Positions 24,023-33,780 are shown, counted from the stretch's first letter. The stretch: 33,890 nt of DNA from Leptolyngbyaceae cyanobacterium M33_DOE_097 (GCA_015296075.1 DVDV01000340.1:1-33890), one strand, 5' to 3'. Numbers and translations: made by a program. Notes: a model not told the origin generated them from the letters alone.

Positions 24023-25276
24023 ATGGCACAGGCGGTTCTAAAGCGAGTAGTTGTTACTGGGTTGGGAGCAATCACTCCGATTGGCAATAATTTAAATGAC
24101 TATTGGCAGGGTTTGCTGAGTGGGCGCAATGGTATTGCCCCAATCACGTTCTTTGATGCTTCTCGGCACGAGTGTCGATTCGCTGGAGAAGTAAAGGGGT
24201 TTGATCCTCACGATTACATGGATCGCAAAGAAGCAAAACGGATGGATCGGTTTGCTCAGTTTGCGGTATCTGCCAGCAAGCAAGCACTTGCAGATGCTCA
24301 GCTCACCATTGATGAACTAAACGCAGAACAAATTGGTGTATTGATTGGCACTGGCATTGGCGGCTTAAAAGTATTAGAAGACCAGCAAGAAATTTACCTG
24401 ACTAAAGGGCCTGATCGCTGTAGCCCCTTCATGATTCCGATGATGATTGCCAACATGGCAGCGGGGTTAACCGCCATTCACACGGGGGCAAAAGGGCCAA
24501 ACTCTTGTTCTGTGACCGCATGTGCCGCCGGATCGAACGCGATCGGTGATGCGTTTCGCCTGGTTCAACGGGGGTATGCTCAGGCCATGATTTGTGGCGG
24601 TACTGAAGCGGCTGTCACCCCCCTGTCTTTTGCTGGATTTTGCGCTTGTAAAGCTCTTTCTACGCGCAATGATGACCCCACTCATGCGAGCCGACCCTTC
24701 GATATTGATCGTGACGGCTTTGTGATGGGCGAAGGCTGCGGCATCTTGATCTTAGAAGAGTTAGAACATGCTTTGAGCCGGGGTGCCAAGATTTATGGCG
24801 AAATTGTGGGTTATGGTATGACCTGCGATGCTTACCACATTACTTCCCCCGTACCGGGTGGGGCTGGCGCGGCTCAGGCGATCTCGCTAGCTATGAAAGA
24901 TGGCGACCTTACGCCTGATCAGGTCAGCTATATCAACGCGCATGGCACTAGCACGCAAGCCAATGACTCAACCGAGACGGCTGCGATTAAGACCGCTCTC
25001 GGTGAAGCGGCTCGCAAAGTTGCCATTAGCTCTACCAAGTCTATGACGGGGCACCTTTTAGGTGGTTCCGGTGGGATTGAGGCGGTTGCTACGGTGATGG
25101 CGATCGCCAATGATCACGTCCCCCCGACCATCAACCTGCAAAACCCTGACCCTGCCTGTGATTTAGACTATATTCCAAATCAGAGTCGGGCGATGCCAGT
25201 TGAAGTAGCGCTGTCTAACTCCTTTGGGTTTGGTGGTCATAACGTGACTTTGGCATTTCGCAAGTACCGGGGTTGA
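24023..25276 (+). CDS. fabF: Beta-ketoacyl-ACP synthase II
   Basis: This condensing enzyme elongates acyl-ACP with malonyl-ACP. The 417-residue product has the complete thiolase-fold triad: Cys167 in [12 protein letters not shown], His307 in NAHGTST and His344 in [11 protein letters not shown]. It opens [14 protein letters not shown] and ends SFGFGGHN, both FabF signatures. The ATG at 24023 is preferred over an upstream TTG at 24005. It shares direction with acpP and probably its transcript. Confidence 0.96.
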   Translation: MAQAVLKRVVVTGLGAITPIGNNLNDYWQGLLSGRNGIAPITFFDASRHECRFAGEVKGFDPHDYMDRKEAKRMDRFAQFAVSASKQALADAQLTIDELNAEQIGVLIGTGIGGLKVLEDQQEIYLTKGPDRCSPFMIPMMIANMAAGLTAIHTGAKGPNSCSVTACAAGSNAIGDAFRLVQRGYAQAMICGGTEAAVTPLSFAGFCACKALSTRNDDPTHASRPFDIDRDGFVMGEGCGILILEELEHALSRGAKIYGEIVGYGMTCDAYHITSPVPGGAGAAQAISLAMKDGDLTPDQVSYINAHGTSTQANDSTETAAIKTALGEAARKVAISSTKSMTGHLLGGSGGIEAVATVMAIANDHVPPTINLQNPDPACDLDYIPNQSRAMPVEVALSNSFGFGGHNVTLAFRKYRG

Positions 25277-25336
25277 TAATGGGGGAAGCGGGTATGGCTT
25301 TGCGCCGGTGCCGCTCTCAACCTCAACCCAACCATC

Positions 25337-27037
25337 ATGGCTGACATCGTCGCTTTACCAGCCAGTGTTATCGATCTCATGGCCGCAGGGGAAGTAATTG
25401 ATTCTCCTGCGGCTGTTGTACGTGAATCGGCCGAAAACGCGATCGATGCTGGGGCAAGCCGCATTACAGTCGATATTTATCCCCAGCGGTGGCAGGTGCG
25501 ACTGGCCGACAATGGGGCTGGCATGTCTCTCGACGATTTGCAACAGGCCGCCACACCCCATAGCACCAGCAAAATTCAAACTCTCACAGATTTGCAGCAG
25601 GTCATGAGCCTAGGCTTCCGTGGCGAAGCGTTACACAGTCTGGCTCAACTGGCAGAATTGGCGATCGCCAGTCGTACTGGAGAGTCGCAGACAGGCTGGC
25701 AAGTCTGGTATAGCACCACGGGAACGGTGTTAGATCAAGAGCCAGTGGCGATCGCGCCCGGCACTATTGTCACTGTTAGTCACCTCTTCGCCAATTGGGA
25801 AACTCGACGACAAGCTCTACCCAGCTTGTCAGCCCAACTGAAATTGGTGCAGCTGACGATTTATCAGCTAGCGCTTTGCCATCCCCACATCACCTGGCAA
25901 GTGCAGCAAAATGACCAACCGTGGTTTACCCTCTACAGTGGCAAAAACGCTCGCTTCATCCTGCCGCAGATCCTCCGCGAAGTTCATAGCGAAGACCTGG
26001 TTGAGTGGCAGACAGAACTCAATTACAGTCCGGCTGATTCCGTAACTGAAACATCTGCCCCGGCTTCTCTCGCGATCGTTTTAGGCTTGCCGGATCGCTG
26101 TCATCGGCGTCGTCCCGACTGGGTCAAGATTGCCATCAACGGGCGCTGTATTCAGTTTCCTGAACTAGAACAACTCGTGATTCAAACTTTGCGTCGTACT
26201 CTACCCCGCGATCGCTTCCCGGTTTGCTTTGTGCATCTCCAGGCTGACCCCACCACAATCGACTGGAATCGACATCCAGCCAAGTCAGATGTTTATTTGA
26301 AGCATTTGGAACAATGGCGCGATCGCTTAGTTACTGCCATTCATGAAGCCTTGCAACTCAAACCCGAAGCCCTGCCCGAAAGCCTTTACGCTAGCCGCGT
26401 CGGTCAACTACTAAAAACAGCCGAAGCCGAGCAGGGGTACAACGTTAATCGGCAAATCACCGCCAATTCTGCTGCCCACCTGTCGTCAGAGTCGGTCACA
26501 CCCCTGCGGGCTGTCGCACAGCTCCATAACACTTACATCATCGTGGAGCATCCCGGTGGTATCTGGCTGGTGGAACAACACATCGCCCACGAGCGGGTGC
26601 TGTTTGAGCAGTTGTGCGATCGCTGGTCGATCCAACCTCTAGGAACCCCAATCCTGCTGGATCATTTGACCCCGCATCAAATTGAGCAACTGACCCGGTT
26701 GGAACTTGATATTGAGCCATTTGGCGAACAAATCTGGGCGATTCGCAGTGCGCCTGCACCGCTGATTGAACGAGATGATTGCCCCGATGCCTTACGCGAG
26801 ATCAGCCTGGGGGGCGACATGCAAACAGCACAGGTGGCGATCGCTTGTCGCACAGCCATTCGGAACGGCACCCCGCTAACGTTGAGCGAGATGCAACAAC
26901 TGATTCAGCAATGGCAACAGACCCGCAATCCCCGCACCTGTCCACACGGGCGACCGATCTGTCTCAATTTAGAAGAATCGTCACTTTCCCGCTTTTTCCG
27001 TCGCCATTGGGTGATTGGTAAAAGCCACGGTATCTAG
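25337..27037 (+). CDS. mutL: DNA mismatch repair protein MutL
   Basis: MutL links mismatch recognition by MutS to strand incision. The N-terminal GHKL ATPase has LMAAGEVIDSPAAVVRE with the catalytic Glu30, AENAIDAGA with Asn34, ADNGAGM and TSKI plus LGFRGEAL. NRHPAKSDV (normally NVHPAK) closes the ATPase region near 311-319. The C-terminal dimerisation and nuclease domain has EQHIAHERVLFE at 413-424, a variant of the DQHA(X)2E(X)4E endonuclease motif, plus ACRTAIRNG at 503-511 and CPHGRPI at 535-541, both metal-site motifs. Several motifs deviate mildly (ATPHSTSK for ATRHATSK). The length, 566, is typical. It is convergent with the RND gene, 38 bp apart. Confidence 0.93.
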   Translation: MADIVALPASVIDLMAAGEVIDSPAAVVRESAENAIDAGASRITVDIYPQRWQVRLADNGAGMSLDDLQQAATPHSTSKIQTLTDLQQVMSLGFRGEALHSLAQLAELAIASRTGESQTGWQVWYSTTGTVLDQEPVAIAPGTIVTVSHLFANWETRRQALPSLSAQLKLVQLTIYQLALCHPHITWQVQQNDQPWFTLYSGKNARFILPQILREVHSEDLVEWQTELNYSPADSVTETSAPASLAIVLGLPDRCHRRRPDWVKIAINGRCIQFPELEQLVIQTLRRTLPRDRFPVCFVHLQADPTTIDWNRHPAKSDVYLKHLEQWRDRLVTAIHEALQLKPEALPESLYASRVGQLLKTAEAEQGYNVNRQITANSAAHLSSESVTPLRAVAQLHNTYIIVEHPGGIWLVEQHIAHERVLFEQLCDRWSIQPLGTPILLDHLTPHQIEQLTRLELDIEPFGEQIWAIRSAPAPLIERDDCPDALREISLGGDMQTAQVAIACRTAIRNGTPLTLSEMQQLIQQWQQTRNPRTCPHGRPICLNLEESSLSRFFRRHWVIGKSHGI

Positions 27038-27075
27038 AGCTTGCACGCGCAATTCTTCACGCTTTGAGAACGGAG

Positions 27076-29805
27076 CTAAGCTTTTGCCTTGCGGTTGCGC
27101 CAACGGGTCTGCCAGTCATCCAGCAAGTCGTAAAGCACTGGAACTACCAGCAAACTCAACAGAGAAGACGTGACCAATCCGCCCATAATCGAAATGGCCA
27201 TTGGGGCGCGTAATTCTGCACCCGCTCCTAACGCTAACGCCAGGGGCAACATCCCAAAAATAGTTGAGAAGGTTGTCATGAGAATTGGGCGCAGACGGGT
27301 CGGCACCGCCTCTAAAATAGCGGCTCGTCGCGTTGGTGTTTGCTGGCGCATCTGCTTGATGTAATCGACGATGAGAATTGCATTTTTGCTGGTCAACCCA
27401 AGCAGAAAAATGATGCCCAGCAGCGAAATCATGCCAAAGTCACTCCGGGCAATTAACAGCCCGACCATTGCCCCCACAATCGAAAGTGGCAGGGAAAGAA
27501 AAATGACGAGGGTATCAATCCAGTTGCGGAACAGGGCTAAAAGCACCAGAAAGATGCAAACAACCGACAATGCCAACGTGCTACCAAAACTCCGCAGAAT
27601 GTCGTTTACCCGCGCAGAGTCACCCCCCAACTTGAGCGAAACCCCTGCTGGCAGGACGGCTTGTGCTTCTGCTGTAGCGCGATCGCTCGCTTCTCCAATC
27701 GTCAAACCTTGACCCAGGTTGGCACTGATCGTGGCAATTCGCTCGCCATCATCGCGCTGAATCTCAGTGACCGTCGCGCCCGCTTGACTCGGCACCGAAG
27801 CCGCCACATCGACTAAACCCGGAATTGTTTTGAGCCGAGTTGCGATCGCATTGGCCGCTTTGTTTAACTGCTGCAAGTCTTCACCTGCAATCTTCACCTG
27901 CACTGGCTTTTCGCCACCCGTGTCAACAAATTGAATGTCTTCCACGCTGGTTGTGACACCCGCGATCGCAGGCATTCCGGCGCGTATCCTGTCTTGAATC
28001 GCAGCCGTTGTAGCACTGCGGTCTTGCTTCAACTGCACATAGCTGATGCCCCGATTGGGTTCCCCCTGTCGTGCCCCAATCACTGTGAAAACGTTGGCTA
28101 CATCGGGTTGGTCGAGTAAATAGTTATCAATGTCTTGAGCAGCCTTCAGTGCAGAACTCAACGGGTTAAACGGCGGAATTGGTGGAGCAGAAAGGCGATC
28201 TCCCGGATTAGGTGGCTCCCCTTGCACCTGACGTGCGCCCCCCTGTTGAGCTGCAGCTTGAGCCGCCAAAAACTCGCGCGGAATTTGCGGTGCCGGAGCC
28301 ACGTATGTCACATTAAACTCACCCCGGTCTAACTTTGGAATAAAACCCTTGGGAATTAGAGGGATCAGAGCCAAACCTGCTGCAAAAGTCAGGAGTGATA
28401 GCCCAATCACCAGCCAGCGATGATTTAATGACCAATTCAGCAAGTTGTAATACGCCTGATTTAACCGATCCATCCAGTTTTGGGTGGGTGGTTGCTGAGT
28501 TGTCGCTCTGTTATTTGCGCGTAGCCAGTAAACCGACAAAACGGGTGAAAGTGTGCGGGCAACCAGCATTGATGCAATCATCGCTGCTGAAATCGTAATG
28601 CCAAAGGGCTTAAAGAACTGCCCTAAAACCCCGCCCATTAGCCCTACGGGCAAAAAAACAGCGACAACTGTGAGTGAAGTCGCGATCACCGTCAACCCAA
28701 TTTCATCCGTCGCCGTTGTCACCGCTTGCTTGGGAGGCTCACCCTGGTCTAAGTGGCGCATGATGTTTTCAACATCGACGATCGCATCATCTACCAGGCT
28801 CCCGACAATCATCCCCAATGCTAGCAGCGTAATAGTTTCGAGGTTGAACCCGGAGAACGCCATTACAATAAAGGTCGCCAGCAAACAGGTTGGAATCGCC
28901 AACGCCGAGATTGCCGTCGCCTTCCAGTTCCACAAAAAGGGAAAGATCACAATCACTGCGATCGCGATCGCCTCGATCAAGGCTTTCACCGTTTCATTGG
29001 TCGCCGCTTCAATGTAAGTGGCCTGAGTTACGGCCTGAGTCATCTGCAAGTCAGGGAAGCGAGTTCGCAGTTCTTCGACTTTTTTTTCGACCTGGCGCAC
29101 CACCTCCAGGGTATTGGCACTGCCCTGCTTTACAACCTGAATCGCCAGCGCATCTTTTCCATCAAACCGAACGGCACTTCCAGCCTGGGCAATCGCCTCG
29201 CGCGGATTTTTGAGTTTGGTCAAATCAATCGCTTCGTTGTCGCCTAGCAGATTGACCTTATAAACGCCTGGAACCTCTGCAATCTCAGGGATTACCTCTT
29301 GCCTAACCGTTGGCGTAATTTGCGGCAGCAACAGATTTTTACTCTCAACTGCGTAGCTGACAACCGCTGCCTCGTTGAGGTTAACTGGCACAATTTTGGT
29401 GGTTGTGTTGGTGGGCAACTTTAATGGCTTGAGTGACGCCTCAACCTGCTCAACCGCTGTCTCAAGGTTGGTGCCGACTTCAAACCGAGCGTTAATTACA
29501 GATTGGCCGGGGTACGTAGTCGAACTCACCCCTGTAACTGGCTCAAGCCCATTTAATGCTTGTTCCAGTGGAATGGTGACTTGCTTCTCTGTATCCACGG
29601 CTGTCTTAAGCGGTGTAGAAGCGGTAACAACCACGACTGGAAATGTGATATCAGGAAAGAGCGCAAACTTCAGCGAACTCAATGCCAGTAACCCTGCAAT
29701 TGAAATCGCAATCCAGGTGGCGATCGTGAAGCGCGGAAACTGAATTGCGAGTCGCGAAATATTCAGCCGCTCTCGCATGGAGGGCTTAGGGCGGGATGGT
29801 TCCAT
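27076..29805 (-). CDS. RND-family efflux transporter (HAE1/AcrB-like), shorter than usual
   Basis: This 909-residue inner-membrane pump has the RND pattern of one helix, a large periplasmic loop, then a helix bundle, repeated. TM1 starts FPRFTIATWIAIS, followed by FPDITFPVVVVTASTP. The TM4 proton-relay acidic pair is in LVDDAIVDVENI. Pore motifs PVGLMGGVLGQFF and the C-terminal LLGIIFLLGLTSKNAILIVD are present. Family members export drugs or lipophilic compounds using proton flux and are usually 1,020 to 1,050 residues. The first periplasmic loop looks short, and the second contains a Gln/Ala/Pro-rich insert (AAQAAAQQGGARQVQ, then GEPPNPGDRL). No adaptor or outer-membrane channel gene lies nearby. 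Confidence 0.87.
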   Translation of the reverse strand: MEPSRPKPSMRERLNISRLAIQFPRFTIATWIAISIAGLLALSSLKFALFPDITFPVVVVTASTPLKTAVDTEKQVTIPLEQALNGLEPVTGVSSTTYPGQSVINARFEVGTNLETAVEQVEASLKPLKLPTNTTTKIVPVNLNEAAVVSYAVESKNLLLPQITPTVRQEVIPEIAEVPGVYKVNLLGDNEAIDLTKLKNPREAIAQAGSAVRFDGKDALAIQVVKQGSANTLEVVRQVEKKVEELRTRFPDLQMTQAVTQATYIEAATNETVKALIEAIAIAVIVIFPFLWNWKATAISALAIPTCLLATFIVMAFSGFNLETITLLALGMIVGSLVDDAIVDVENIMRHLDQGEPPKQAVTTATDEIGLTVIATSLTVVAVFLPVGLMGGVLGQFFKPFGITISAAMIASMLVARTLSPVLSVYWLRANNRATTQQPPTQNWMDRLNQAYYNLLNWSLNHRWLVIGLSLLTFAAGLALIPLIPKGFIPKLDRGEFNVTYVAPAPQIPREFLAAQAAAQQGGARQVQGEPPNPGDRLSAPPIPPFNPLSSALKAAQDIDNYLLDQPDVANVFTVIGARQGEPNRGISYVQLKQDRSATTAAIQDRIRAGMPAIAGVTTSVEDIQFVDTGGEKPVQVKIAGEDLQQLNKAANAIATRLKTIPGLVDVAASVPSQAGATVTEIQRDDGERIATISANLGQGLTIGEASDRATAEAQAVLPAGVSLKLGGDSARVNDILRSFGSTLALSVVCIFLVLLALFRNWIDTLVIFLSLPLSIVGAMVGLLIARSDFGMISLLGIIFLLGLTSKNAILIVDYIKQMRQQTPTRRAAILEAVPTRLRPILMTTFSTIFGMLPLALALGAGAELRAPMAISIMGGLVTSSLLSLLVVPVLYDLLDDWQTRWRNRKAKA

Positions 29806-29875
29806 TCAATTCCACACACTGTAGACACAACACTGCTGCTTGACATCCTAGCGTGATCAGCCAAATGCTTAGAGG

Positions 29876-30574
29876 ATGAGTCAAGCAAGCATATCAACAA
29901 TCTTAGTGCCCCAAGGCGCAGAGTTTAACGCCGTTAAACGCGGACTTAGCCAGCTCAACTTAGCCTGCCCTGAAGTAATTTCACTTCCGATTGGACAACA
30001 AGCGGTGCAGCAGCGTTTAGCCAGTTTGCCAATATCTACCTTTCGACAGAGTGTTTTGGTGATGGGTCTATGTGGCGGACTAGCCCCAACCCTAACGGCT
30101 GGTGATGGGGTGCTTTATCAACACTGCAAACGACAGGATGAAACCACAACCCATGTTTTGGACTGTGATGCAACTCTGATTACAGGGTTAAAGCAGCGGT
30201 TAGGCGAAAAAGTGGCATTGGTGAAGGCTGTCACTAGCGATCGCGTAATTTGTGCTGCCGCCGAAAAACAAATCCTTGCCATGCAAACGCAAGCGGATGT
30301 GGTGGATATGGAAGGTTGGGCCGTGCTGAATTTCTTTCAGGCACATCAAATTCCAGTAGCGACAGTGCGCGTGGTCAGTGATGCGGTAACGACTACCATT
30401 CCTGACCTGTCAACCGCCATTGATGCCTCCGGGCAACTCCAATCAGGCAAGCTGGCGATCGCGCTCTTGCGTCAACCCGTTGCTGCCATTCATCTAATTC
30501 GAGGTTCCTTAAGAGGACTCCAACAACTCGAACAGGTGACGCGGCAGATTTTTCAGCCAGGGAATTTTATCTGA
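29876..30574 (+). CDS. Nucleoside phosphorylase-fold protein (PNP/UDP family, possibly HpnG-like)
   Basis: This 232-residue protein has the nucleoside-phosphorylase layout: an N-terminal ILVPQGAEFNAVKRGL with an acidic residue, a glycine-rich VLVMGLCGGLAPTLTAGDGVLY strand-turn, and the C-terminal ribose-site motif VVDMEGWAVLNFF (the family DMEs/a motif), followed by VATVRVVSDAV. Enzymes of this fold split purine nucleosides, MTA/SAH, or adenosylhopane in hopanoid synthesis. Overall it resembles the hopanoid-associated phosphorylase type, but no hpn gene is nearby, so the substrate is left open. It is divergent from the RND gene with a 70-bp gap. Confidence 0.75.
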   Translation: MSQASISTILVPQGAEFNAVKRGLSQLNLACPEVISLPIGQQAVQQRLASLPISTFRQSVLVMGLCGGLAPTLTAGDGVLYQHCKRQDETTTHVLDCDATLITGLKQRLGEKVALVKAVTSDRVICAAAEKQILAMQTQADVVDMEGWAVLNFFQAHQIPVATVRVVSDAVTTTIPDLSTAIDASGQLQSGKLAIALLRQPVAAIHLIRGSLRGLQQLEQVTRQIFQPGNFI

Positions 30575-30577
30575 TTT

Positions 30578-30601
30578 TTGTACTAAATCTTGTACTATAA
30601 A
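30578..30601 (+). promoter_or_regulatory. Possible promoter with duplicated TTGTACTA
   Basis: TTGTACTA occurs at 30578-30585 and again at 30590-30597, overlapping TATAAA at 30596-30601, which could be a -10. It lies 84 bases before the Uma2 gene. The spacing from the first TTGTAC to TATAAA is only 12 bases, so it is not a standard -35/-10 pair. Confidence 0.3.
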
Positions 30602-30684
30602 AGTGGGCGATCGCGAAATCTTTTCGTTGCTTCAGTCCTCTGAAACATCGGCTAAACTGAGGAAACCGCTACCCATCTACTTCT

Positions 30685-31389
30685 ATGTCGGTTACAGACG
30701 ACCTGGAAATTTTTAACATTCAACCGGAGGAGGTGCAATTTCCTCCGGGCGATCTGGATAGCAACGAACCTGCTTTGGAATCTGAACTCCACCTCCGCCA
30801 AATTCTGTTGTTGATTCAGTCGCTTGAATGGCTCTGGCGTAGCGAAAACTCTGAGTACCGCCAGGATTTTTACGCCTTTGGCAACCTCACCATTTACTAC
30901 AGTCCCCGTCAATTGAAGTCAGAAGACTTTCGTGGCCCTGATTTCTTTGTCGTTTTAGGCACTGAGCCAAAACCCCGTAAAAGTTGGGTGGTTTGGGAGG
31001 AAGACGGTAAATATCCCAACGTGATTATCGAGTTGCTGTCAGACTCTACGGCTCAGGTGGATCGGGGTCTCAAAAAACAGATCTATCAAGACACCTTTCG
31101 CACGCCTGATTACTTCTGGTTTGACCCCAATACTCTGGAGTTTTGCGGCTTTCATCTAATTGATGGGCGCTATCAGGAGCTACACCCCGATGCTCGTGGT
31201 TGGTTGTGGAGCGAGCAACTGCAACTATTTTTGGGAATTCAAGAACGGAAATTACGCTTTTTCACACCGGATGGTGCCTTAGTGCTGGTGCCTCAAGAGG
31301 CGGTTGTGATCGAACGACAACGAGCCGAAACCGCAGAAGCTTTGTTAGCGCGTTACCGAGAGCAGTTTGGGGAGTTGCCAAGCGAGTAG
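30685..31389 (+). CDS. Uma2-family (DUF820) restriction-endonuclease-fold protein
   Basis: This 234-residue protein is of the Uma2 type, which is greatly expanded in cyanobacteria. The PD-(D/E)xK-like core reads GPDFFVVLG, then NVIIELLSDSTAQVDRGLKKQIYQDTFRTPDYFWFDP. Asp in GPDFF, Glu in IIELLS and Lys in the KKQIY helix are the candidate catalytic set. A final helix (ERQRAETAEALLARYREQFG) is the usual Uma2 coiled-coil end. Nuclease activity is predicted from fold; biological roles are not established. It lies 39 bp upstream of the helicase gene, on the same strand. Confidence 0.87.
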   Translation: MSVTDDLEIFNIQPEEVQFPPGDLDSNEPALESELHLRQILLLIQSLEWLWRSENSEYRQDFYAFGNLTIYYSPRQLKSEDFRGPDFFVVLGTEPKPRKSWVVWEEDGKYPNVIIELLSDSTAQVDRGLKKQIYQDTFRTPDYFWFDPNTLEFCGFHLIDGRYQELHPDARGWLWSEQLQLFLGIQERKLRFFTPDGALVLVPQEAVVIERQRAETAEALLARYREQFGELPSE

Positions 31390-31428
31390 AAAAGCACCGT
31401 TCCCCATCATTCTTTTTCTGGAGTATTT

Positions 31429-33672
31429 ATGCCACTCACAACGGCTCTGGAATCGAAACTGCAAGAACTGCGCGATCGCCTCCGACCGGGACAACGAGAA
31501 CTGGCGGACTGGCGCGGGGGAACGTTGGCGGTTTCAGCCGTGCCAGGTGCCGGAAAATCTACCGGCATGGCGATCGCCGCAGCAATGGCGATCGCTCGTA
31601 ATCAGTTAAATGCCCGTTGCTATTTGGTGATTGTGACCTTCACGCGATCGGCGGCGGCAAACATCAAGGGTAAGATTCGGGCGACGCTGCGAGAGCTGGG
31701 GCTACCGGCGACAGGCTTTATGGTGAACACGCTGCACGGTTTAGCCTGGGCGATCGCGCGGGCACATCCTGACCAGTTTGGGGTGAACCCAGATGCCACG
31801 TTGATTACACCCAGTCGCAGCCATCGCTTGATTCGTACAGCCGTTGAACAATGGATTGCCGCCAACCCCAAGCACTATCAGCGCTTATTAGAGGGGCAGC
31901 AGTTTGATGGGGAGGAAACAGAGCGACTGCGGCGACAATCGGTTTTGCGGACGGAGGTTTTGCCCGAATTAGCCATGACCATTATCCGTGAGGCCAAAAG
32001 TTCAGGTTTGCAGCCCGATGACTTACGCCAGATCAGTAACCAAATTCCTGATGACTATGGCGCGTTGGAGATCGCAGCCGGATTGTATGAGTTCTATCAG
32101 GCGCAACTGGCTCAGCGTAACCTGATCGACTACGACGAGATGATTTTGGCGGCCTTGCGAGTCCTCGAAGACCCGGCGATTCGACAGCACTGGCAAAACC
32201 AGGTGTTTGCTGTGTTTGAAGATGAGGCGCAAGACTCCAGCCCGTTGCAAACACGACTACTCGAAATTTTAGCGGCCAACCCCAACCAGCCAAACGATCT
32301 GCGACAGATGAATTTAGTTCGGGTGGGCGACCCCAACCAGGCGATCAACTCGACGTTTACCCCGGCTGACCCGATTTATTTTCGTGAGTTTTGTCAGCAG
32401 TGCGAGCAGCAGGATCGTCTGGCAACCATGACCCAGGCCGGACGCAGTAGCGATCGCATTATTGCGGCGGCCAATTTCACCCTGGAGCTGATCAATCAAC
32501 GCTGGGGTAAACAACAGGGCGATCGCCCGTTTCGGCGGCAACTGATTGAGCCAGTCGCCATTACAGATCCCCAACCCAATGCCAATCCGCTTGCGCTTGG
32601 CAAAGGCGTAGAACTGTACACCCCTGACGATATTTATCAAACTGTGGAATCGATTGGGCAACGGGCGATTGAGCTGTTTCAGCAGCACCCAGAGAGCAAT
32701 GCAGCCGTCTTAGTGCGGGAAAACAAACAGGGTGAGTTTGTCGCGCGGGAGTTGCGTCGCCTTTACCCAGATCAGTTGCGGGTCTATGAGGTGGGGCAGC
32801 GAGATCGCCAGTCCCATGTGCCTGCTGACATGCTGACTCTACTCAACTTTGTCGATCGCCCCCATTCGCCCGATTATCTAAAAGCGGCCCTTACCACTTT
32901 GGCTGAACGGCACCGCATCCCCACCCAAGACCTCAACGCCCTCGTGCCTTTTCCAGAGCAGTTTCTCTATCCCGGTTTGCTCGACCCACCCCAATCAGAA
33001 GCTGTTGCTCAGGCTCGCCGCTTTTGCACCAGTTTGCTGCGTGCCCGATTGGAACTACCGTCTACCCAACTCATTCCCTTCTTGGCGCTGGCCTTAAACT
33101 ACGACCAAAATGAATTGGCAACGGCTGACAAGCTGAGCGATCGCATTGCTCAACAAGCTCAGGGAGATCAGGCATTGCCAACGACGCTGAGGATTTTGAG
33201 TGAAATTGTCGCAACGGAGCAGTTTGACCCAATTGATACAGATAACCCTGAAGAGCGCTATACCCGGTCTGGGCAACTCACTATTATCACGATGCATAAG
33301 GCGAAAGGCTTAGATTGGGATGCGGTGTTTATTCCCTTTTTGATCGAGAACTCGATCCCCGGTAGTCAGTGGATTCCGCCGCAGTGGCAGTTTCTCGGCA
33401 CGTTTACGCTAGCTGAAATCGCCCGTGCCCAGGTTCGCAGCCATCTGCACCAGAAGTTACCACCAGCTACCGCCGCGATCGCCTGGGAAGCTGCCAAAAA
33501 TCTCAAAACCGCGGAGGAGTTTCGCCTGCTTTACGTCGCCATGACCCGCGCCAAACGCCTGTTGTGGATGGCTGCAGAACAACAAGCCCCTTTCACCTGG
33601 AATAAACCCAACAACCTGGAAGCGCGATCGCCCTGTCCCGTTTTTCCACCGTTGCAACAAGCTTTTGTGTAG
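31429..33672 (+). CDS. UvrD/Rep-type superfamily 1A DNA helicase
   Basis: This 747-residue protein has SF1A helicase motifs in order: Q-motif region GQRELADW, Walker A VPGAGKST with Lys43, motif Ia VTFTRSAAANIK, motif Ib NTLHGLA, Walker B VFEDEAQDSSP at 263-272, motif III LVRVGDPNQAI, motif IV/V TIITMHKAKGLDWDAVFIP and motif VI RLLYVAMTRAKRLL. All catalytic residues are present. It is more divergent than housekeeping UvrD or PcrA, and no nuclease or Cas4-like domain is seen at the C-terminus. GGAG (31420-31423) precedes the ATG by five bases. It follows the Uma2 gene and ends at a strong HIP1 terminator. Confidence 0.9.
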   Translation: MPLTTALESKLQELRDRLRPGQRELADWRGGTLAVSAVPGAGKSTGMAIAAAMAIARNQLNARCYLVIVTFTRSAAANIKGKIRATLRELGLPATGFMVNTLHGLAWAIARAHPDQFGVNPDATLITPSRSHRLIRTAVEQWIAANPKHYQRLLEGQQFDGEETERLRRQSVLRTEVLPELAMTIIREAKSSGLQPDDLRQISNQIPDDYGALEIAAGLYEFYQAQLAQRNLIDYDEMILAALRVLEDPAIRQHWQNQVFAVFEDEAQDSSPLQTRLLEILAANPNQPNDLRQMNLVRVGDPNQAINSTFTPADPIYFREFCQQCEQQDRLATMTQAGRSSDRIIAAANFTLELINQRWGKQQGDRPFRRQLIEPVAITDPQPNANPLALGKGVELYTPDDIYQTVESIGQRAIELFQQHPESNAAVLVRENKQGEFVARELRRLYPDQLRVYEVGQRDRQSHVPADMLTLLNFVDRPHSPDYLKAALTTLAERHRIPTQDLNALVPFPEQFLYPGLLDPPQSEAVAQARRFCTSLLRARLELPSTQLIPFLALALNYDQNELATADKLSDRIAQQAQGDQALPTTLRILSEIVATEQFDPIDTDNPEERYTRSGQLTIITMHKAKGLDWDAVFIPFLIENSIPGSQWIPPQWQFLGTFTLAEIARAQVRSHLHQKLPPATAAIAWEAAKNLKTAEEFRLLYVAMTRAKRLLWMAAEQQAPFTWNKPNNLEARSPCPVFPPLQQAFV

Positions 33673-33676
33673 CAAT

Positions 33677-33724
33677 AAAGATGCGATCGCCTATCCCGAT
33701 TAAGTCAGTGCGATCGCATCTTTT
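33677..33724. terminator. Strong bidirectional terminator containing two HIP1 sites
   Basis: The 14 bases AAAGATGCGATCGC (33677-33690) pair perfectly with GCGATCGCATCTTT (33710-33723) around a 19-nt loop, followed by Ts to 33724. The opposite strand also shows a T-rich exit (CTTTATT). It starts 4 bases after the helicase stop and serves the convergent gene at the right edge as well. Confidence 0.8.
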
Positions 33725-33780
33725 CTGTTTGACTAATTCAGTCAGCAGTATCAACGGAATCTTAACGGGTGACAACATGG

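Noticed and set aside
28553-29017. 154-codon frame on the plus strand opposite the RND gene
   Set aside because: It is antisense to strongly conserved RND membrane segments; its Ile/Ala/Val/Thr-rich translation is the expected shadow of these.
33593-33778. 61-codon minus-strand frame at the helicase end
   Set aside because: It overlaps the conserved helicase C-terminus and runs through the strong terminator.
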